From assembly GCF_004348685.1 (NCBI RefSeq), contig NZ_SMKO01000037.1, positions 1 to 58,291 on the forward strand: a DNA stretch of 58,291 bases, given 5' to 3'. Shown here one piece after another: positions 25,975 through 34,298 of this stretch. Every line of letters begins with the position of its first letter. Within the stretch, counting starts at the first letter, position 1. Position numbers and translations under genes: made by a program. This DNA comes from Nonomuraea deserti (GTDB lineage: Bacteria; Actinomycetota; Actinomycetes; Streptosporangiales; Streptosporangiaceae). A model generated the notes under the pieces. It was given only the letters and a program-made list of their open reading frames with translations. It was not told the origin of the DNA and searched no databases.

Positions 25975-26978
25975 CACGTGTCCTCCTGCTTGAACATCTG
26001 CCGGATGTAGGCCGCCGTGACGATGAGCAGGATCACGGTCAGCACGAGAGCGATGGCCGCGCCCGAGCCCATCTTCGGCGGTGCCTTGAACGCCTCGGTC
26101 ACCGCGTACATCGACAGGTTGTAGGCCTCCCGGTTGCTCGTGCCGGCCAGCACGTAGAGCTGGGAGAAGACCTTGAAGTCCCAGATGATCGAGAGCACGG
26201 TCAGCACCGCGAACACCGGCTTCAGCAGCGGGAACGTGATCTTCCAGAACGTCCGCCACGGGGCGGCGCCGTCGACCCTGGCGGCCTCGTAGAGCTCGGC
26301 GGGGACCCCCTTGAGCCCGGCCAGCACCGAGACGGCGACGAACGGGAAGCCTGCCCAGACCACGCAGATGACCAGCACCATGTAGATGGACCAGGCGTCG
26401 TTGAGCCAGGGCTCGCCGGTCCAGTCGGCCCGGCCGAAGAGGGCGGTGGAGAGCCAGTCGGGCAGCAGGTTGAGCGCCCAGTTGACGATGCCCGCCTCGG
26501 CGTCGAACAACCAGCGCCAGATCACGCCCTGCGCCACCGGCGGCACCGCCCAGGCGAACATGATGCCGATGATGACGAACAGCGACATCTTCTTGCCGAG
26601 CCGGTGCAGCAGCACGCCGACGGCGGTGCCGAGGACGAGGGTGAGCGGCACCGCGATCACGGCGAACACCACCGTGTTGCGGAGCGAGGACCAGAAGATG
26701 TCGTTGTCGACGAAGCTGGTGAAGTTGTCGAGCCCGACCCAGGTGGCCGGCTTCTTGCCGGAGATCTGGACCAGTCCCACCTTCTGGAAGGCGATGATCG
26801 CCATCTGGATCAGCGGGTAGAGCAGCAACGCGCCGATGACCAGCAGGCCGGGGATCAGCAGGACGTAGGGGATCGACCAGGCGGGCAGCCCGCCGGCCTT
26901 CCGCGGCGGGCGAGGGCGGCGCGGCCCCGGGTCGGAGGAGCGGCCTCCGCCCCGGGAAAGCGTTGACGTGTTCGTCAT
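25974..26978 (-). CDS. Sugar ABC transporter permease, MalF type (amino-sugar cluster)
   Basis: A 334-residue permease. The basic Pro/Arg-rich cytoplasmic N-terminus (about residues 10-30) is followed by the first membrane helix (about 36-58) and a short periplasmic loop. The EAA motif is YEAARVDGAAPWRTFWKITF. It starts 4 nt after the binding-protein stop and overlaps the next permease start by 1 nt. The region WAVPPVAQGVIWRWLFD is typical of MalF/UgpA-type subunits of oligosaccharide importers. Confidence 0.9.
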   Translation of the reverse strand: MTNTSTLSRGGGRSSDPGPRRPRPPRKAGGLPAWSIPYVLLIPGLLVIGALLLYPLIQMAIIAFQKVGLVQISGKKPATWVGLDNFTSFVDNDIFWSSLRNTVVFAVIAVPLTLVLGTAVGVLLHRLGKKMSLFVIIGIMFAWAVPPVAQGVIWRWLFDAEAGIVNWALNLLPDWLSTALFGRADWTGEPWLNDAWSIYMVLVICVVWAGFPFVAVSVLAGLKGVPAELYEAARVDGAAPWRTFWKITFPLLKPVFAVLTVLSIIWDFKVFSQLYVLAGTSNREAYNLSMYAVTEAFKAPPKMGSGAAIALVLTVILLIVTAAYIRQMFKQEDT

Positions 26979-26982
26979 AGGC

Positions 26983-28302
26983 TCAGGAGGCGTTGAGGAT
27001 GTCTTCGAGTTCCTTGTTGGCCGCGGCCAGCGCCTCGTCGGCGGACTCCTTGCCCTCGATGACCTTGCGGGCGGCGTTCTGCAGCACCGCCTTGGTCTCG
27101 TTGGCCTCGGTCCACTGCGGGTCGGCGGGGAAGGCCTTGGCCTTGGCGAAGGCGGCGGCGAACGGCGCCTGCACCGGGTCTTCCGCCAGCTTGGCGAGGG
27201 CCTCGGGATAGACGGGGAGCAGGCCGCCGTCGGTGGCGTACTTGACGCCCCATTCCTTGCCGGAGGCCAGCTTCACGAACTCCTTGGCCGCCTCCTTCTC
27301 CTTCGCGGTGCCCCAGACGGCGATGTCGTTGCCGCCGAGGAAGGACTGCGCCTCGCCGCCGGCCTGCGACGGGAGCGGGAAGAACGCGAGCTTGTCGCCC
27401 TTGAGCTTGCCCTTGCTCTCCTCCTCGATGCTCGCCAGGTCCCACGCGGCGGTGAGGTACATGCCGACCTTGTTGTTGGAGAAGCGGGTGCGGATCTCGG
27501 TGGTGTTCTGGTTGAGCCGCGACTTGCTGGACAGGCCGTCGGTGACCAGGCCGGTGTACTGGGCGAAGCCGGTCTTGAAGCCGGGTTCGGTCAGCTTGCC
27601 GACCCACTTGTCGCCCTCCTTGACGGCGTACTCGCCGCCGGCGGTCCAGGCGAGGGCGCCGAGCAGGTGGTTGGCGTCGGAACCGCCGTTGAAGGCGAAG
27701 CCGTCGACGTCGGAGCCCTTCTCGGCCTGGATCTTCTTGGCGGCGGCGACGAGCTCGTCCCAGGACTTGGGCACTTCGATCTTGAGCTCCTTGAACCAGT
27801 CGGCGCGGTAGAGCACCGCCCGGCTGCCGCCGCCCCACGGCACGGCGTACGTCTCGCCGTCGATGGTCTCCAGGCCCATCAGGTTCTTGGGGATCTGGGC
27901 CTGGTCGCCCGAGGCCACGATGTCCGTGATCGGCTCCAGCGCCTCCTGGCTCTGCCAGAGCGGGACCTGGTCGTTGCCGATCTCGGTCACGTCGGGGCCG
28001 GCGCCGCCCGCCGCCGCGGCCGTGAACTTGTCGTTGACCTGCGGCCACGGGATCCACTCGACCTTCACCTTGGCGCCGGTCTGCTTCTCGAACTCGGCCA
28101 CCAGCTCGTCGGTGTACTTCTGGGCGTCGGGGTTGCTGTCGCCCAGGCGCCAGAAGGTCAGGGTCTTGCCGGCGTACTTGGGCCCGCCCGCGGCGGCCGC
28201 GCTCGGTGAGGACTCAGGCGTCTCGCCGGAGCCGCACGCTGCCAGGCCCAGGGCCAGGGCGGCCGTGGTGACCGTAGTGGCTGTGATCTTCGCGATCCTC
28301 AC
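26983..28302 (-). CDS. Sugar-binding lipoprotein of ABC transporter (amino-sugar cluster)
   Basis: A 439-residue family 1 solute-binding protein. The signal peptide ends in the lipobox LAAC (Cys at about residue 24), followed by a Ser/Ala-rich tether. The mature protein has LTFWRLGDSNPDAQKYTDEL and the aromatic patch EWIPWPQVNDKF, as in oligosaccharide binders. I placed the start at the GTG at 28302, which has GGGAG 6 nt upstream; a longer frame from 28383 would add 27 non-signal-like residues. It heads the operon and faces the second ROK gene across a 137-bp divergent promoter. Confidence 0.9.
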   Translation of the reverse strand: MRIAKITATTVTTAALALGLAACGSGETPESSPSAAAAGGPKYAGKTLTFWRLGDSNPDAQKYTDELVAEFEKQTGAKVKVEWIPWPQVNDKFTAAAAGGAGPDVTEIGNDQVPLWQSQEALEPITDIVASGDQAQIPKNLMGLETIDGETYAVPWGGGSRAVLYRADWFKELKIEVPKSWDELVAAAKKIQAEKGSDVDGFAFNGGSDANHLLGALAWTAGGEYAVKEGDKWVGKLTEPGFKTGFAQYTGLVTDGLSSKSRLNQNTTEIRTRFSNNKVGMYLTAAWDLASIEEESKGKLKGDKLAFFPLPSQAGGEAQSFLGGNDIAVWGTAKEKEAAKEFVKLASGKEWGVKYATDGGLLPVYPEALAKLAEDPVQAPFAAAFAKAKAFPADPQWTEANETKAVLQNAARKVIEGKESADEALAAANKELEDILNAS

Positions 28303-28372
28303 AGGGTTCTCCCTTCCCGGGTGCCGGCCTACGGTCCGCACCAGGCTGATCGTCAATGCCGAACGATGCTGA

Positions 28373-28383
28373 TAAACTAACAA
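28373..28383. promoter_or_regulatory. AT-rich element in ROK/transporter divergent promoter
   Basis: TAAACTAACAA lies inside an unusually AT-rich stretch (about 28365-28410) between the transporter operon and the second ROK gene. TAAACT and CTAACAA also occur together before the first ROK gene, so this may be a common ROK operator. Confidence 0.4.
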
Positions 28384-28439
28384 GAAACTTTCCTTAATAA
28401 AACGCTCGTTAGCCGATCGTGACGAGAGGGGACACGTCG

Positions 28440-29588
28440 ATGAGCCGAGACCCGGGAACCCCTCGGTTGTTGCGCCGGCTGAACGATCGGGCGGCCCTCG
28501 AGCTGCTCATCGGAGACGGTCCCCTCACCCGCGCCGAGCTCGGCGAGCGTACCGGCCTGTCCAAGGTCACCGCAGGTCAGCTCCTCGTCAGGCTCGAAGA
28601 GCGGGGGCTCGTCGAGGTCACGGGGGAGCGGGCCGGAGGCAGGGGCCCGCACGCCGCCCTGTACGCCGTGGTGCCCTCCTGCGCGTACGTCGCCGGGCTC
28701 GAGGTCCTGCCCGACAGCCTCAGGGTCGGTGTGGCGGACATCACAGGCAGGACGGTGGTCGAGATCACACTCAACCCCTCGGACGGCCGCGATCCGGTCG
28801 AGGCGGTGCACGCGGCAGTGCGACGGGCCTGTGACGCGGCGAACATCAGCCTGTCCCGGTTGCGCTCCTTCGTCATCGGCACCAGAGGCGTCGTCGACCC
28901 GGTCAGCGGGGACGTGCGCTGGTCGTACGACCTGCCGGCCTGGCACGTCGGCGTGCTGGCCAGCCTGCGCGAGACGCTCGGCGCCTCGGTGACGATCGAG
29001 AACGACGTCAACCTGGTCGCCCTCGCCGAGCACGAGTACGGAGCGGCCGCCGGGCACGACGACTTCGTGGTGATCTGGGCGGGCGTCGGCCAGGGGCTCG
29101 GCGTCATGCTGGGCGGCAGGCTGCACCGCGGCATCACCGGGGGAGCGGGCGAGATCGGCTGGCTGCCGGTGCCGGGCGAGCCGCTGCCCGCCGACGTCTC
29201 CCAGCCGCAGTCGGGCTCGTTCCAGCGCCTGGTGGGCCACGACGCCCTGCGCGGCCTGGCCGAGCGGCGCGGGCTGACCGGCAACACGGTGCCCGACCTC
29301 GTGCGCAGAGGCGACGAGGGCTATCTGGACGAGGTGGCGCGGCGGCTGGCCGTGGGCGCGGTGGCCGTGACCGTCGTGCTCGACCCCGGGCTTATCGTGC
29401 TGAGCGGCGACGTCGGCAGGGCGGGCGGCGCGCGGCTGGCCGCCAAGGTGCAGGAGGCGGTGGCGCGCGTGTGCCCGAGCCGGCCCACCGTGGTCACGAC
29501 CGGGGTCGCCGGCAACCCGGTGCTGCGCGGCGCTCTGGTGGCGGCTCTGGAGCAGGCCCGGGAGCAGGTTTTCTCCGACACTGTGTGA
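28440..29588 (+). CDS. ROK family transcriptional regulator (second paralogue)
   Basis: A 382-residue ROK regulator closely similar along its length to the one at 22234: PRLLRRLNDRAALELLI against PRLLREINDRAALELLL, then LTGLSKVTA/RTGLSKVTA, IENDVNL and GEIGWLPVPGEPLP. The winged HTH spans about residues 8-75. The ROK domain keeps VMLGGRLHRG but shows no zinc motif. The ATG at 28440 has GAGGGG 8 nt upstream; a GTG at 28419 lacks one. It is divergent from the sugar transporter operon, its most likely target. The pair presumably arose by duplication and may bind related operators in response to different sugars. Confidence 0.9.
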   Translation: MSRDPGTPRLLRRLNDRAALELLIGDGPLTRAELGERTGLSKVTAGQLLVRLEERGLVEVTGERAGGRGPHAALYAVVPSCAYVAGLEVLPDSLRVGVADITGRTVVEITLNPSDGRDPVEAVHAAVRRACDAANISLSRLRSFVIGTRGVVDPVSGDVRWSYDLPAWHVGVLASLRETLGASVTIENDVNLVALAEHEYGAAAGHDDFVVIWAGVGQGLGVMLGGRLHRGITGGAGEIGWLPVPGEPLPADVSQPQSGSFQRLVGHDALRGLAERRGLTGNTVPDLVRRGDEGYLDEVARRLAVGAVAVTVVLDPGLIVLSGDVGRAGGARLAAKVQEAVARVCPSRPTVVTTGVAGNPVLRGALVAALEQAREQVFSDTV

Positions 29589-29600
29589 GAATTTCTGCCC

Positions 29601-30251
29601 ATGTGGCAGTCCCCGAACGATGTCGTGCTCATCTCGGACCCCCGTGTCGCCTCCGTCCCGGTGCAGGAGTGCGGCGAACCACTGGCCGACGTACGCGGGC
29701 GGCTGCGCGTGGACTCGCGCATGGCCGACGACGACGGCGCGTACGCCCACCTGCGATCCGGCCTGCTCGACCGCCTGGAGAAGGCGGAAGGCCTGCTGCC
29801 CGACGGCTATCACCTGCTGATCGTCGAGGGCTACCGCCCCATCGCGACGCAGCGGCGGATCTTCGACGGCTACCGGGCGGAGCTGGAGGCGGCGTTCCCT
29901 GACATGTCGCCCGACGAGTCTTATGTCGCGGCGAGTCGTTACGTGTCCCCCGTCGAGGTCGCCCCCCACACCGCCGGCGCCGCCGTCGACCTGACCCTGT
30001 GCGCCCCCAACGGCACCGAATACGACATGGGCACCCAGGTCAACGACAACCCCGAGCAGAGCGACGGCGCCTGCTACACCGCCGCCCCCAACATCTCCGA
30101 CGACGCCCGCGCCCACCGCAAGCTCCTCGCCGCCGCGCTGGAGCCCGCCGGGCTGGTCAACTACCCCACGGAGTGGTGGCACTGGTCCTACGGCGACCGT
30201 TACTGGGCCATGGCCACACGCGCCTCTTACGCCCTCTACGGACCCATCTGA
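29601..30251 (+). CDS. D-alanyl-D-alanine dipeptidase (VanX/DdpX type, peptidase M15D)
   Basis: A 216-residue zinc metallopeptidase. It shows HTAGAAVDL (about residues 117-125; the family motif SxHxxGxAxD, here PHTAGAAVD) and the EWWHWSYGD motif near the C-terminus (catalytic Glu plus the third zinc-ligand His). The substrate-binding Arg is likely in EGYRP. No signal peptide is present, so it acts in the cytoplasm like VanX/DdpX. There is no vanHA operon here, so a role in peptidoglycan D-Ala-D-Ala recycling is more likely than glycopeptide resistance. It starts 12 bp after the second ROK gene and may be cotranscribed with it. Confidence 0.85.
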   Translation: MWQSPNDVVLISDPRVASVPVQECGEPLADVRGRLRVDSRMADDDGAYAHLRSGLLDRLEKAEGLLPDGYHLLIVEGYRPIATQRRIFDGYRAELEAAFPDMSPDESYVAASRYVSPVEVAPHTAGAAVDLTLCAPNGTEYDMGTQVNDNPEQSDGACYTAAPNISDDARAHRKLLAAALEPAGLVNYPTEWWHWSYGDRYWAMATRASYALYGPI

Positions 30252-30339
30252 CAAGCTCCTGTCGGACGGGTTTCCCCCAGGGCACGGTACGGGCACAACT
30301 TCGTACGGAGGCTTTTGGACTCCCCAACGAGGTGTGGGC

Positions 30340-31425
30340 ATGGTTCCGTTGATCGGGATCGAAGAGGAATACCTCATCGTCGATCCCCGCACCCGCCACG
30401 TGGCTCCCCGAGCGGCCGAAGTCCTGGCCGCCGCCACGGACGTGCTGGACGTGGTGCAAGAAATCACCCGATTCCAGGTGGAGGCACGCACGCCGCCGTC
30501 CGCCGACCTGAGCGAGCTGGGCTCGCAACTGCGCACCGTGCGCAAGGAGGTGGCGGACGCGGCCCGCTCGTGCGGGCTGGCCGTCGTCGCGAGCGGCATC
30601 CCCGTCCTGGGGAACGTCATGCAGCCGCCGCTCACCGACGACGACCGTTACCTCCAGGGCAGGGTGCTCTACCGCGCGCTGCAGGACGAGATCAGCATCT
30701 GCGCCCTGCACGTACACGTGGACGTGCCCGACGAGGAGCACGCCGTCTATGTCGGCAACCACCTGCGGCCGTGGTTGCCCACGCTGATCGCGCTGGCCGC
30801 CAACTCGCCTTTCTTCGTGGGACGCGACACCGGGTACGCGTCCTGGCGGGTGATCAGCTGGGGGCGCTGGCCGGTCTCCGGCGCGCCCCCGTACTTCCCG
30901 TCGTACCGCGACTACGAGCTGGCGCTGCGCTCGCTGGCGGAGTCGGGCGCGCTGCTCGACGCCAAGACCGTCTACTGGGACGCCCGCCCGTCGCCGCGGC
31001 TGCCGACCGTGGAGATCAGGGTGGCCGACGTGCCCCTCGACGTGGCCGACAGCCTCACCCTGATCGGGCTCATCCGCGCCCTGGTCGTGACCTCCCTGGA
31101 GGCCGTCGGGCGCGGCGACAGAGGGCTGCCGGTCCCCGCCGAGGTGCTGCGCGCCGCCTACTGGCGGGCCGCCCGTGACGGGCTGCTGGGCGACAGCATG
31201 GACGTGCGACACGGCACGCTCGTGCCCGCCCCGGTGATGGCCGGGCGCCTCCTGGAGCACGTACGCCCGGCGCTGGCCGAGGCGGGCGACCTGACGTTCG
31301 TCCAGGAGGGCCTGGACCGGCTGCTGCGCCAGGGCTCGGGAGCCATGCGGCAGCGCCGGGTGCACTCCAGGGGCAACGACCTGGCCGAGGTGGTGGACGA
31401 CCTGATCGAGGCGACGGTCGCGTAG
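30340..31425 (+). CDS. Glutamate-cysteine ligase 2 family (YbdK-type carboxylate-amine ligase)
   Basis: A 361-residue GCS2-family enzyme. The N-terminal LIGIEEEYLIVD contains the metal-binding glutamates typical of the family. ALHVHVDVPDEEHA, RDTGYASWRVISWGRWP and LPTVEIRVADVP are further conserved blocks. YbdK-type proteins show weak gamma-glutamylcysteine synthetase activity; their physiological product is uncertain, and actinomycetes mostly use mycothiol rather than glutathione. I chose the ATG at 30340 because GAGG lies 7 nt upstream; a GTG two codons earlier is in frame. It is convergent with the lyase gene with one base between the stops. Confidence 0.82.
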   Translation: MVPLIGIEEEYLIVDPRTRHVAPRAAEVLAAATDVLDVVQEITRFQVEARTPPSADLSELGSQLRTVRKEVADAARSCGLAVVASGIPVLGNVMQPPLTDDDRYLQGRVLYRALQDEISICALHVHVDVPDEEHAVYVGNHLRPWLPTLIALAANSPFFVGRDTGYASWRVISWGRWPVSGAPPYFPSYRDYELALRSLAESGALLDAKTVYWDARPSPRLPTVEIRVADVPLDVADSLTLIGLIRALVVTSLEAVGRGDRGLPVPAEVLRAAYWRAARDGLLGDSMDVRHGTLVPAPVMAGRLLEHVRPALAEAGDLTFVQEGLDRLLRQGSGAMRQRRVHSRGNDLAEVVDDLIEATVA

Positions 31426-31426
31426 A

Positions 31427-32275
31427 TCACGAGGGGAGCTGACCCTTCGCCGGGTCGACCTCGGCGAAGGACCCGCCCACGGCGATGTTGTCGTGGAAGA
31501 CCGTGCGGCTGGTGACGTCGGTCCGCCCGCTGTTCCAGGCAGGCTTGTAGACGCCCCATTTCAGATAGCCCTGGGTCGTGGCGTCGTCGTTGAAGGTGTT
31601 GGGGCCGGTGGCGGTCACGACCTTGCGCCAGCCGGGGCTCTTGTGCGTCTGGTACCAGCCGTCGATGGCGCCCTGGCTGCCGTGGCTCCACGTGAACCTG
31701 AAGACGAAGTCGTGCCACTGCCCCGGTCGCACCTCGGCGAGGTCGAAGCTCACCTTCTTCACGGAGTCCGCGGTCGAGCAGGCGTTGCCGTCGGAGTTGA
31801 CCCTGAGCCGCCACTTCCCCGAGGGCTGCACGGTGAGGAAGGCGCTGGGAGGCTTGTCGGCCTCGCACCTGTCACGCCAGGGCTTCCACTGGAAGAGGAT
31901 GTCCTCCCTGGAGTCGCTCTGCCAGGTGCTCGCCAGGTAGATGCTGAACCCGTAGTAGACGGTCCTGCCGGACCTGAAGTAGCTGTCCTTGATGTCCATC
32001 GAGTGGCTCTCGGCCCGGGAGCCCCCGGCGACCGCCGCGTCGCCGTACATCAATGTGCTGCGGATCGCGTACCTGCCGGTCCGCGGCAGATCGTCGACCT
32101 GGATCGAGTGCTTGCAGCACTCGTTGAACCCCAGCGCCGGCTGCCCCGAGGTTCTCGCGCCGTTCTCGTAACCGATCCGGAGGACGGCGGCCGACGCATG
32201 AGCGTTCACGGGCCAGAGGACGGCGGCGGCGAACACCGACATGGCCGCGGACACCGGCTTGGCGAAAGTGCACAC
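31427..32275 (-). CDS. Secreted polysaccharide lyase (heparin lyase I-like family)
   Basis: A 282-residue secreted protein. The signal peptide (about residues 1-28) ends near AHASA. The mature part resembles the polysaccharide-lyase family of PF14099: HSMDIKDSYF, YYGFSIYLAS, ILFQWKPW, GQWHDFVFRFTWS and the closing GYLKWGVYKPAWN with VFHDNIAVGG. Such jelly-roll lyases or related hydrolases cut acidic polysaccharides outside the cell. A cysteine pair in FNECCKH is notable. The GTG start is about 12 nt from GAGGAG; an internal ATG at residue 12 is an alternative. Oligouronides released by such an enzyme could feed the uronate cluster at the left of the window, but this link is speculation. Confidence 0.72.
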   Translation of the reverse strand: MCTFAKPVSAAMSVFAAAVLWPVNAHASAAVLRIGYENGARTSGQPALGFNECCKHSIQVDDLPRTGRYAIRSTLMYGDAAVAGGSRAESHSMDIKDSYFRSGRTVYYGFSIYLASTWQSDSREDILFQWKPWRDRCEADKPPSAFLTVQPSGKWRLRVNSDGNACSTADSVKKVSFDLAEVRPGQWHDFVFRFTWSHGSQGAIDGWYQTHKSPGWRKVVTATGPNTFNDDATTQGYLKWGVYKPAWNSGRTDVTSRTVFHDNIAVGGSFAEVDPAKGQLPS

Positions 32276-32462
32276 CTGGGTTGGTCACTCCTCGAGTCGG
32301 CAGCACGGCGGCGCCCTCGCGTCCCGCGCGTGCCGCCGTGCTGGGCGAAGGCGCCACTCTACGAGGGCGCGCGCCCCGCCGGTGTCAGACGATCACCCGA
32401 CAACCGGCCCTCGGCGCGGCTTCCGCAGGCGACGGTCACGCCGCGCAGCACATCGACCGCCG

Positions 32463-34286
32463 TCACCGGCCGACGGCGTAGCCCTGCGCGCCCCGCGGGT
32501 TCGCGGCGGCCTTGAGGAAGGCGCCGTCACGGGCGACCGCGCTGAGCCGGCCCAGCGACCACGGACCCTGCGCCTCAACCTCGTGCCCGCGCCGCCGCAG
32601 CTCCGCGACGACGCCCGGGTCGAGGCGGTCCTCGACGTGCAGGACGCCGGGGCGCGAGCCGCGGGGGAAGAACGAGCTGGGGAAGTGCTCGGAGTGGAAC
32701 ATGGGGGCGTCGATGGCCTCCTGCAGGTTCAGCCCGCCGTGCACGACGGAGAGGAAGAAGTTCGGGCTCCACTGGTCCTGCTGGTCGCCGCCCGGGGTGC
32801 CGAACGCCAGCCACGGCCGGCCGTCCCTGAGGGCGAACGAGGGCGACAGCGTGGTACGCGGCCGCGCACCGGGCCGCAGCGCGGCCGGCAGGCCTTCCTG
32901 CAGCCAGAACATCTGTGCCCGCGTGCCCAGGCAGAAGCCCAGCGCGGGAATGGTGGGCGAGCTCTGCAGCCAGCCGCCGCTCGGCGTGGCCGAGACCATG
33001 TTGCCGTGCCGGTCGACCACGTCGACGTGGCAGGTGTCGCCCCTGACCGTGCCGTCGGCGGAGGTCACCTCCACGCCGCCCGCGCTCTTGGCGACCGTCG
33101 GCTCGCCGACGCCCTGCGGGGCGCGCGCGCCGGAGACACCGGGCGCGCTGCTGGAGGTGCCGGGCGCGGGCAGGTCGGGCAGCCTGGGCGTCCGGCCGCC
33201 GGGTGCGCCCGGTCGCAGCTCCATGCTGGCCTCGGGGCCGACGAGGGCGCGCCGCTCCGCGTTGTACGCCTCGCCCAGCAGGTCGGACATCGGCACGTCG
33301 GCGTCGCCGTACCAGGCCTCGCGGTCGGCGAAGGCGAGCTTGGCGACCTCCGTCACCGTGTGCACGTAGTCGGCGCTGAGATGCCCCATCGCGTCCAGGT
33401 CGAACCCGGACAGCAGCGCGAGCTGCTGCAGGAACACCGGTCCCTGCCCCCACGGCCCCGTCTTGCACACGGTGTGCCCGCGGTAGTCGAAGGTGACGGG
33501 ATCCTCGACGGAGGCCGCCCAGCCGGCCAGGTCGTCGCCGGTCAGCAGCCCGCCGTGCACCTCGCCTGAGCTGTCGCGCCAGGCCGTCTTGGCGCTGAAC
33601 TCGGCGATCTCCTCGGCGACGAAGCCTTCGTACCAGGCCTTCCTGGCGGCGGCGAGCTGCCCCTCGCGGGTGCTCGACGCCGACTCCGCCTCCGCCACCA
33701 GCCGCCGGTAGGTGGCGGCCAGCACCGGGTTGGCCAGCTTCGACCCCGGCGCGGGCGCGGCGCCGCCGGGCAGCCACGTCGCCGCCGACGTCGGCCAGTC
33801 TTCGGTGAACAACCCCGCGACCGACTCGATCGTGGCGGAGATCCGCTCCAGCACCGGCACGCCGTGCTCGGCGTAGTGGATCGCGGGGGCCAGCACGTCG
33901 GCCAGCGACCAGGTTCCCCAGCGCTCCAGCATGAGCATCCAGCCGCCGAACGCCCCAGGCACGGTCGCCGCCAGCAGCCCCGTGCCGGGCACCACGTCCA
34001 GGCCGAGCCCGGTGTAGTGCTCGATCGTGGCCGCGGCGGGCGCCACGCCCTGGCCGCACACCACCGACACCTTCTGGTCGGCCTCGCTCCACAGCAGGAT
34101 CGGCACCTCACCGCCCGGGCCGTTCAGATGGGGCTCGGCGACCTGCAGCACGAACCCGGCGGCAACGGCCGCGTCGAAGGCGTTGCCGCCGCGTTCCAGC
34201 ACGCCCATGCCGGCGGCTGAAGCCAGCCAGTGCGTGCTGGCGACCATGCCGAAGTCGCCTGAGAGCTCGGGCCTGGTGGTGAACAA
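32463..34286 (-). CDS. Gamma-glutamyltransferase family protein
   Basis: A 607-residue Ntn-hydrolase of the gamma-glutamyltranspeptidase family. The N-terminal part shows MVASTHWLASAAGMGVLERG and GGNAFDAAVAAGFVLQV. The predicted self-cleavage/nucleophile Thr is in RGDTCHVDVVD (about residue 416), followed by the small-subunit motifs GGWLQSSPTIPALGF, SPSFALRDGRP and FGTPGGDQQDQW. There is no signal peptide, unlike periplasmic GGTs, so it is probably cytoplasmic. It follows the peptide ABC operon by 12 bp on the same strand, suggesting that it hydrolyses imported gamma-glutamyl peptides or a related amide. An insertion rich in Pro/Gly/Ser (about residues 360-395) precedes the cleavage site. Confidence 0.85.
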   Translation of the reverse strand: MFTTRPELSGDFGMVASTHWLASAAGMGVLERGGNAFDAAVAAGFVLQVAEPHLNGPGGEVPILLWSEADQKVSVVCGQGVAPAAATIEHYTGLGLDVVPGTGLLAATVPGAFGGWMLMLERWGTWSLADVLAPAIHYAEHGVPVLERISATIESVAGLFTEDWPTSAATWLPGGAAPAPGSKLANPVLAATYRRLVAEAESASSTREGQLAAARKAWYEGFVAEEIAEFSAKTAWRDSSGEVHGGLLTGDDLAGWAASVEDPVTFDYRGHTVCKTGPWGQGPVFLQQLALLSGFDLDAMGHLSADYVHTVTEVAKLAFADREAWYGDADVPMSDLLGEAYNAERRALVGPEASMELRPGAPGGRTPRLPDLPAPGTSSSAPGVSGARAPQGVGEPTVAKSAGGVEVTSADGTVRGDTCHVDVVDRHGNMVSATPSGGWLQSSPTIPALGFCLGTRAQMFWLQEGLPAALRPGARPRTTLSPSFALRDGRPWLAFGTPGGDQQDQWSPNFFLSVVHGGLNLQEAIDAPMFHSEHFPSSFFPRGSRPGVLHVEDRLDPGVVAELRRRGHEVEAQGPWSLGRLSAVARDGAFLKAAANPRGAQGYAVGR

Positions 34287-34298
34287 ACCATTCTCCTT

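Noticed and set aside
29601..30251. A glycopeptide-resistance locus
   Set aside because: Only the VanX-type dipeptidase is present; no VanH, VanA ligase or VanRS genes are nearby.
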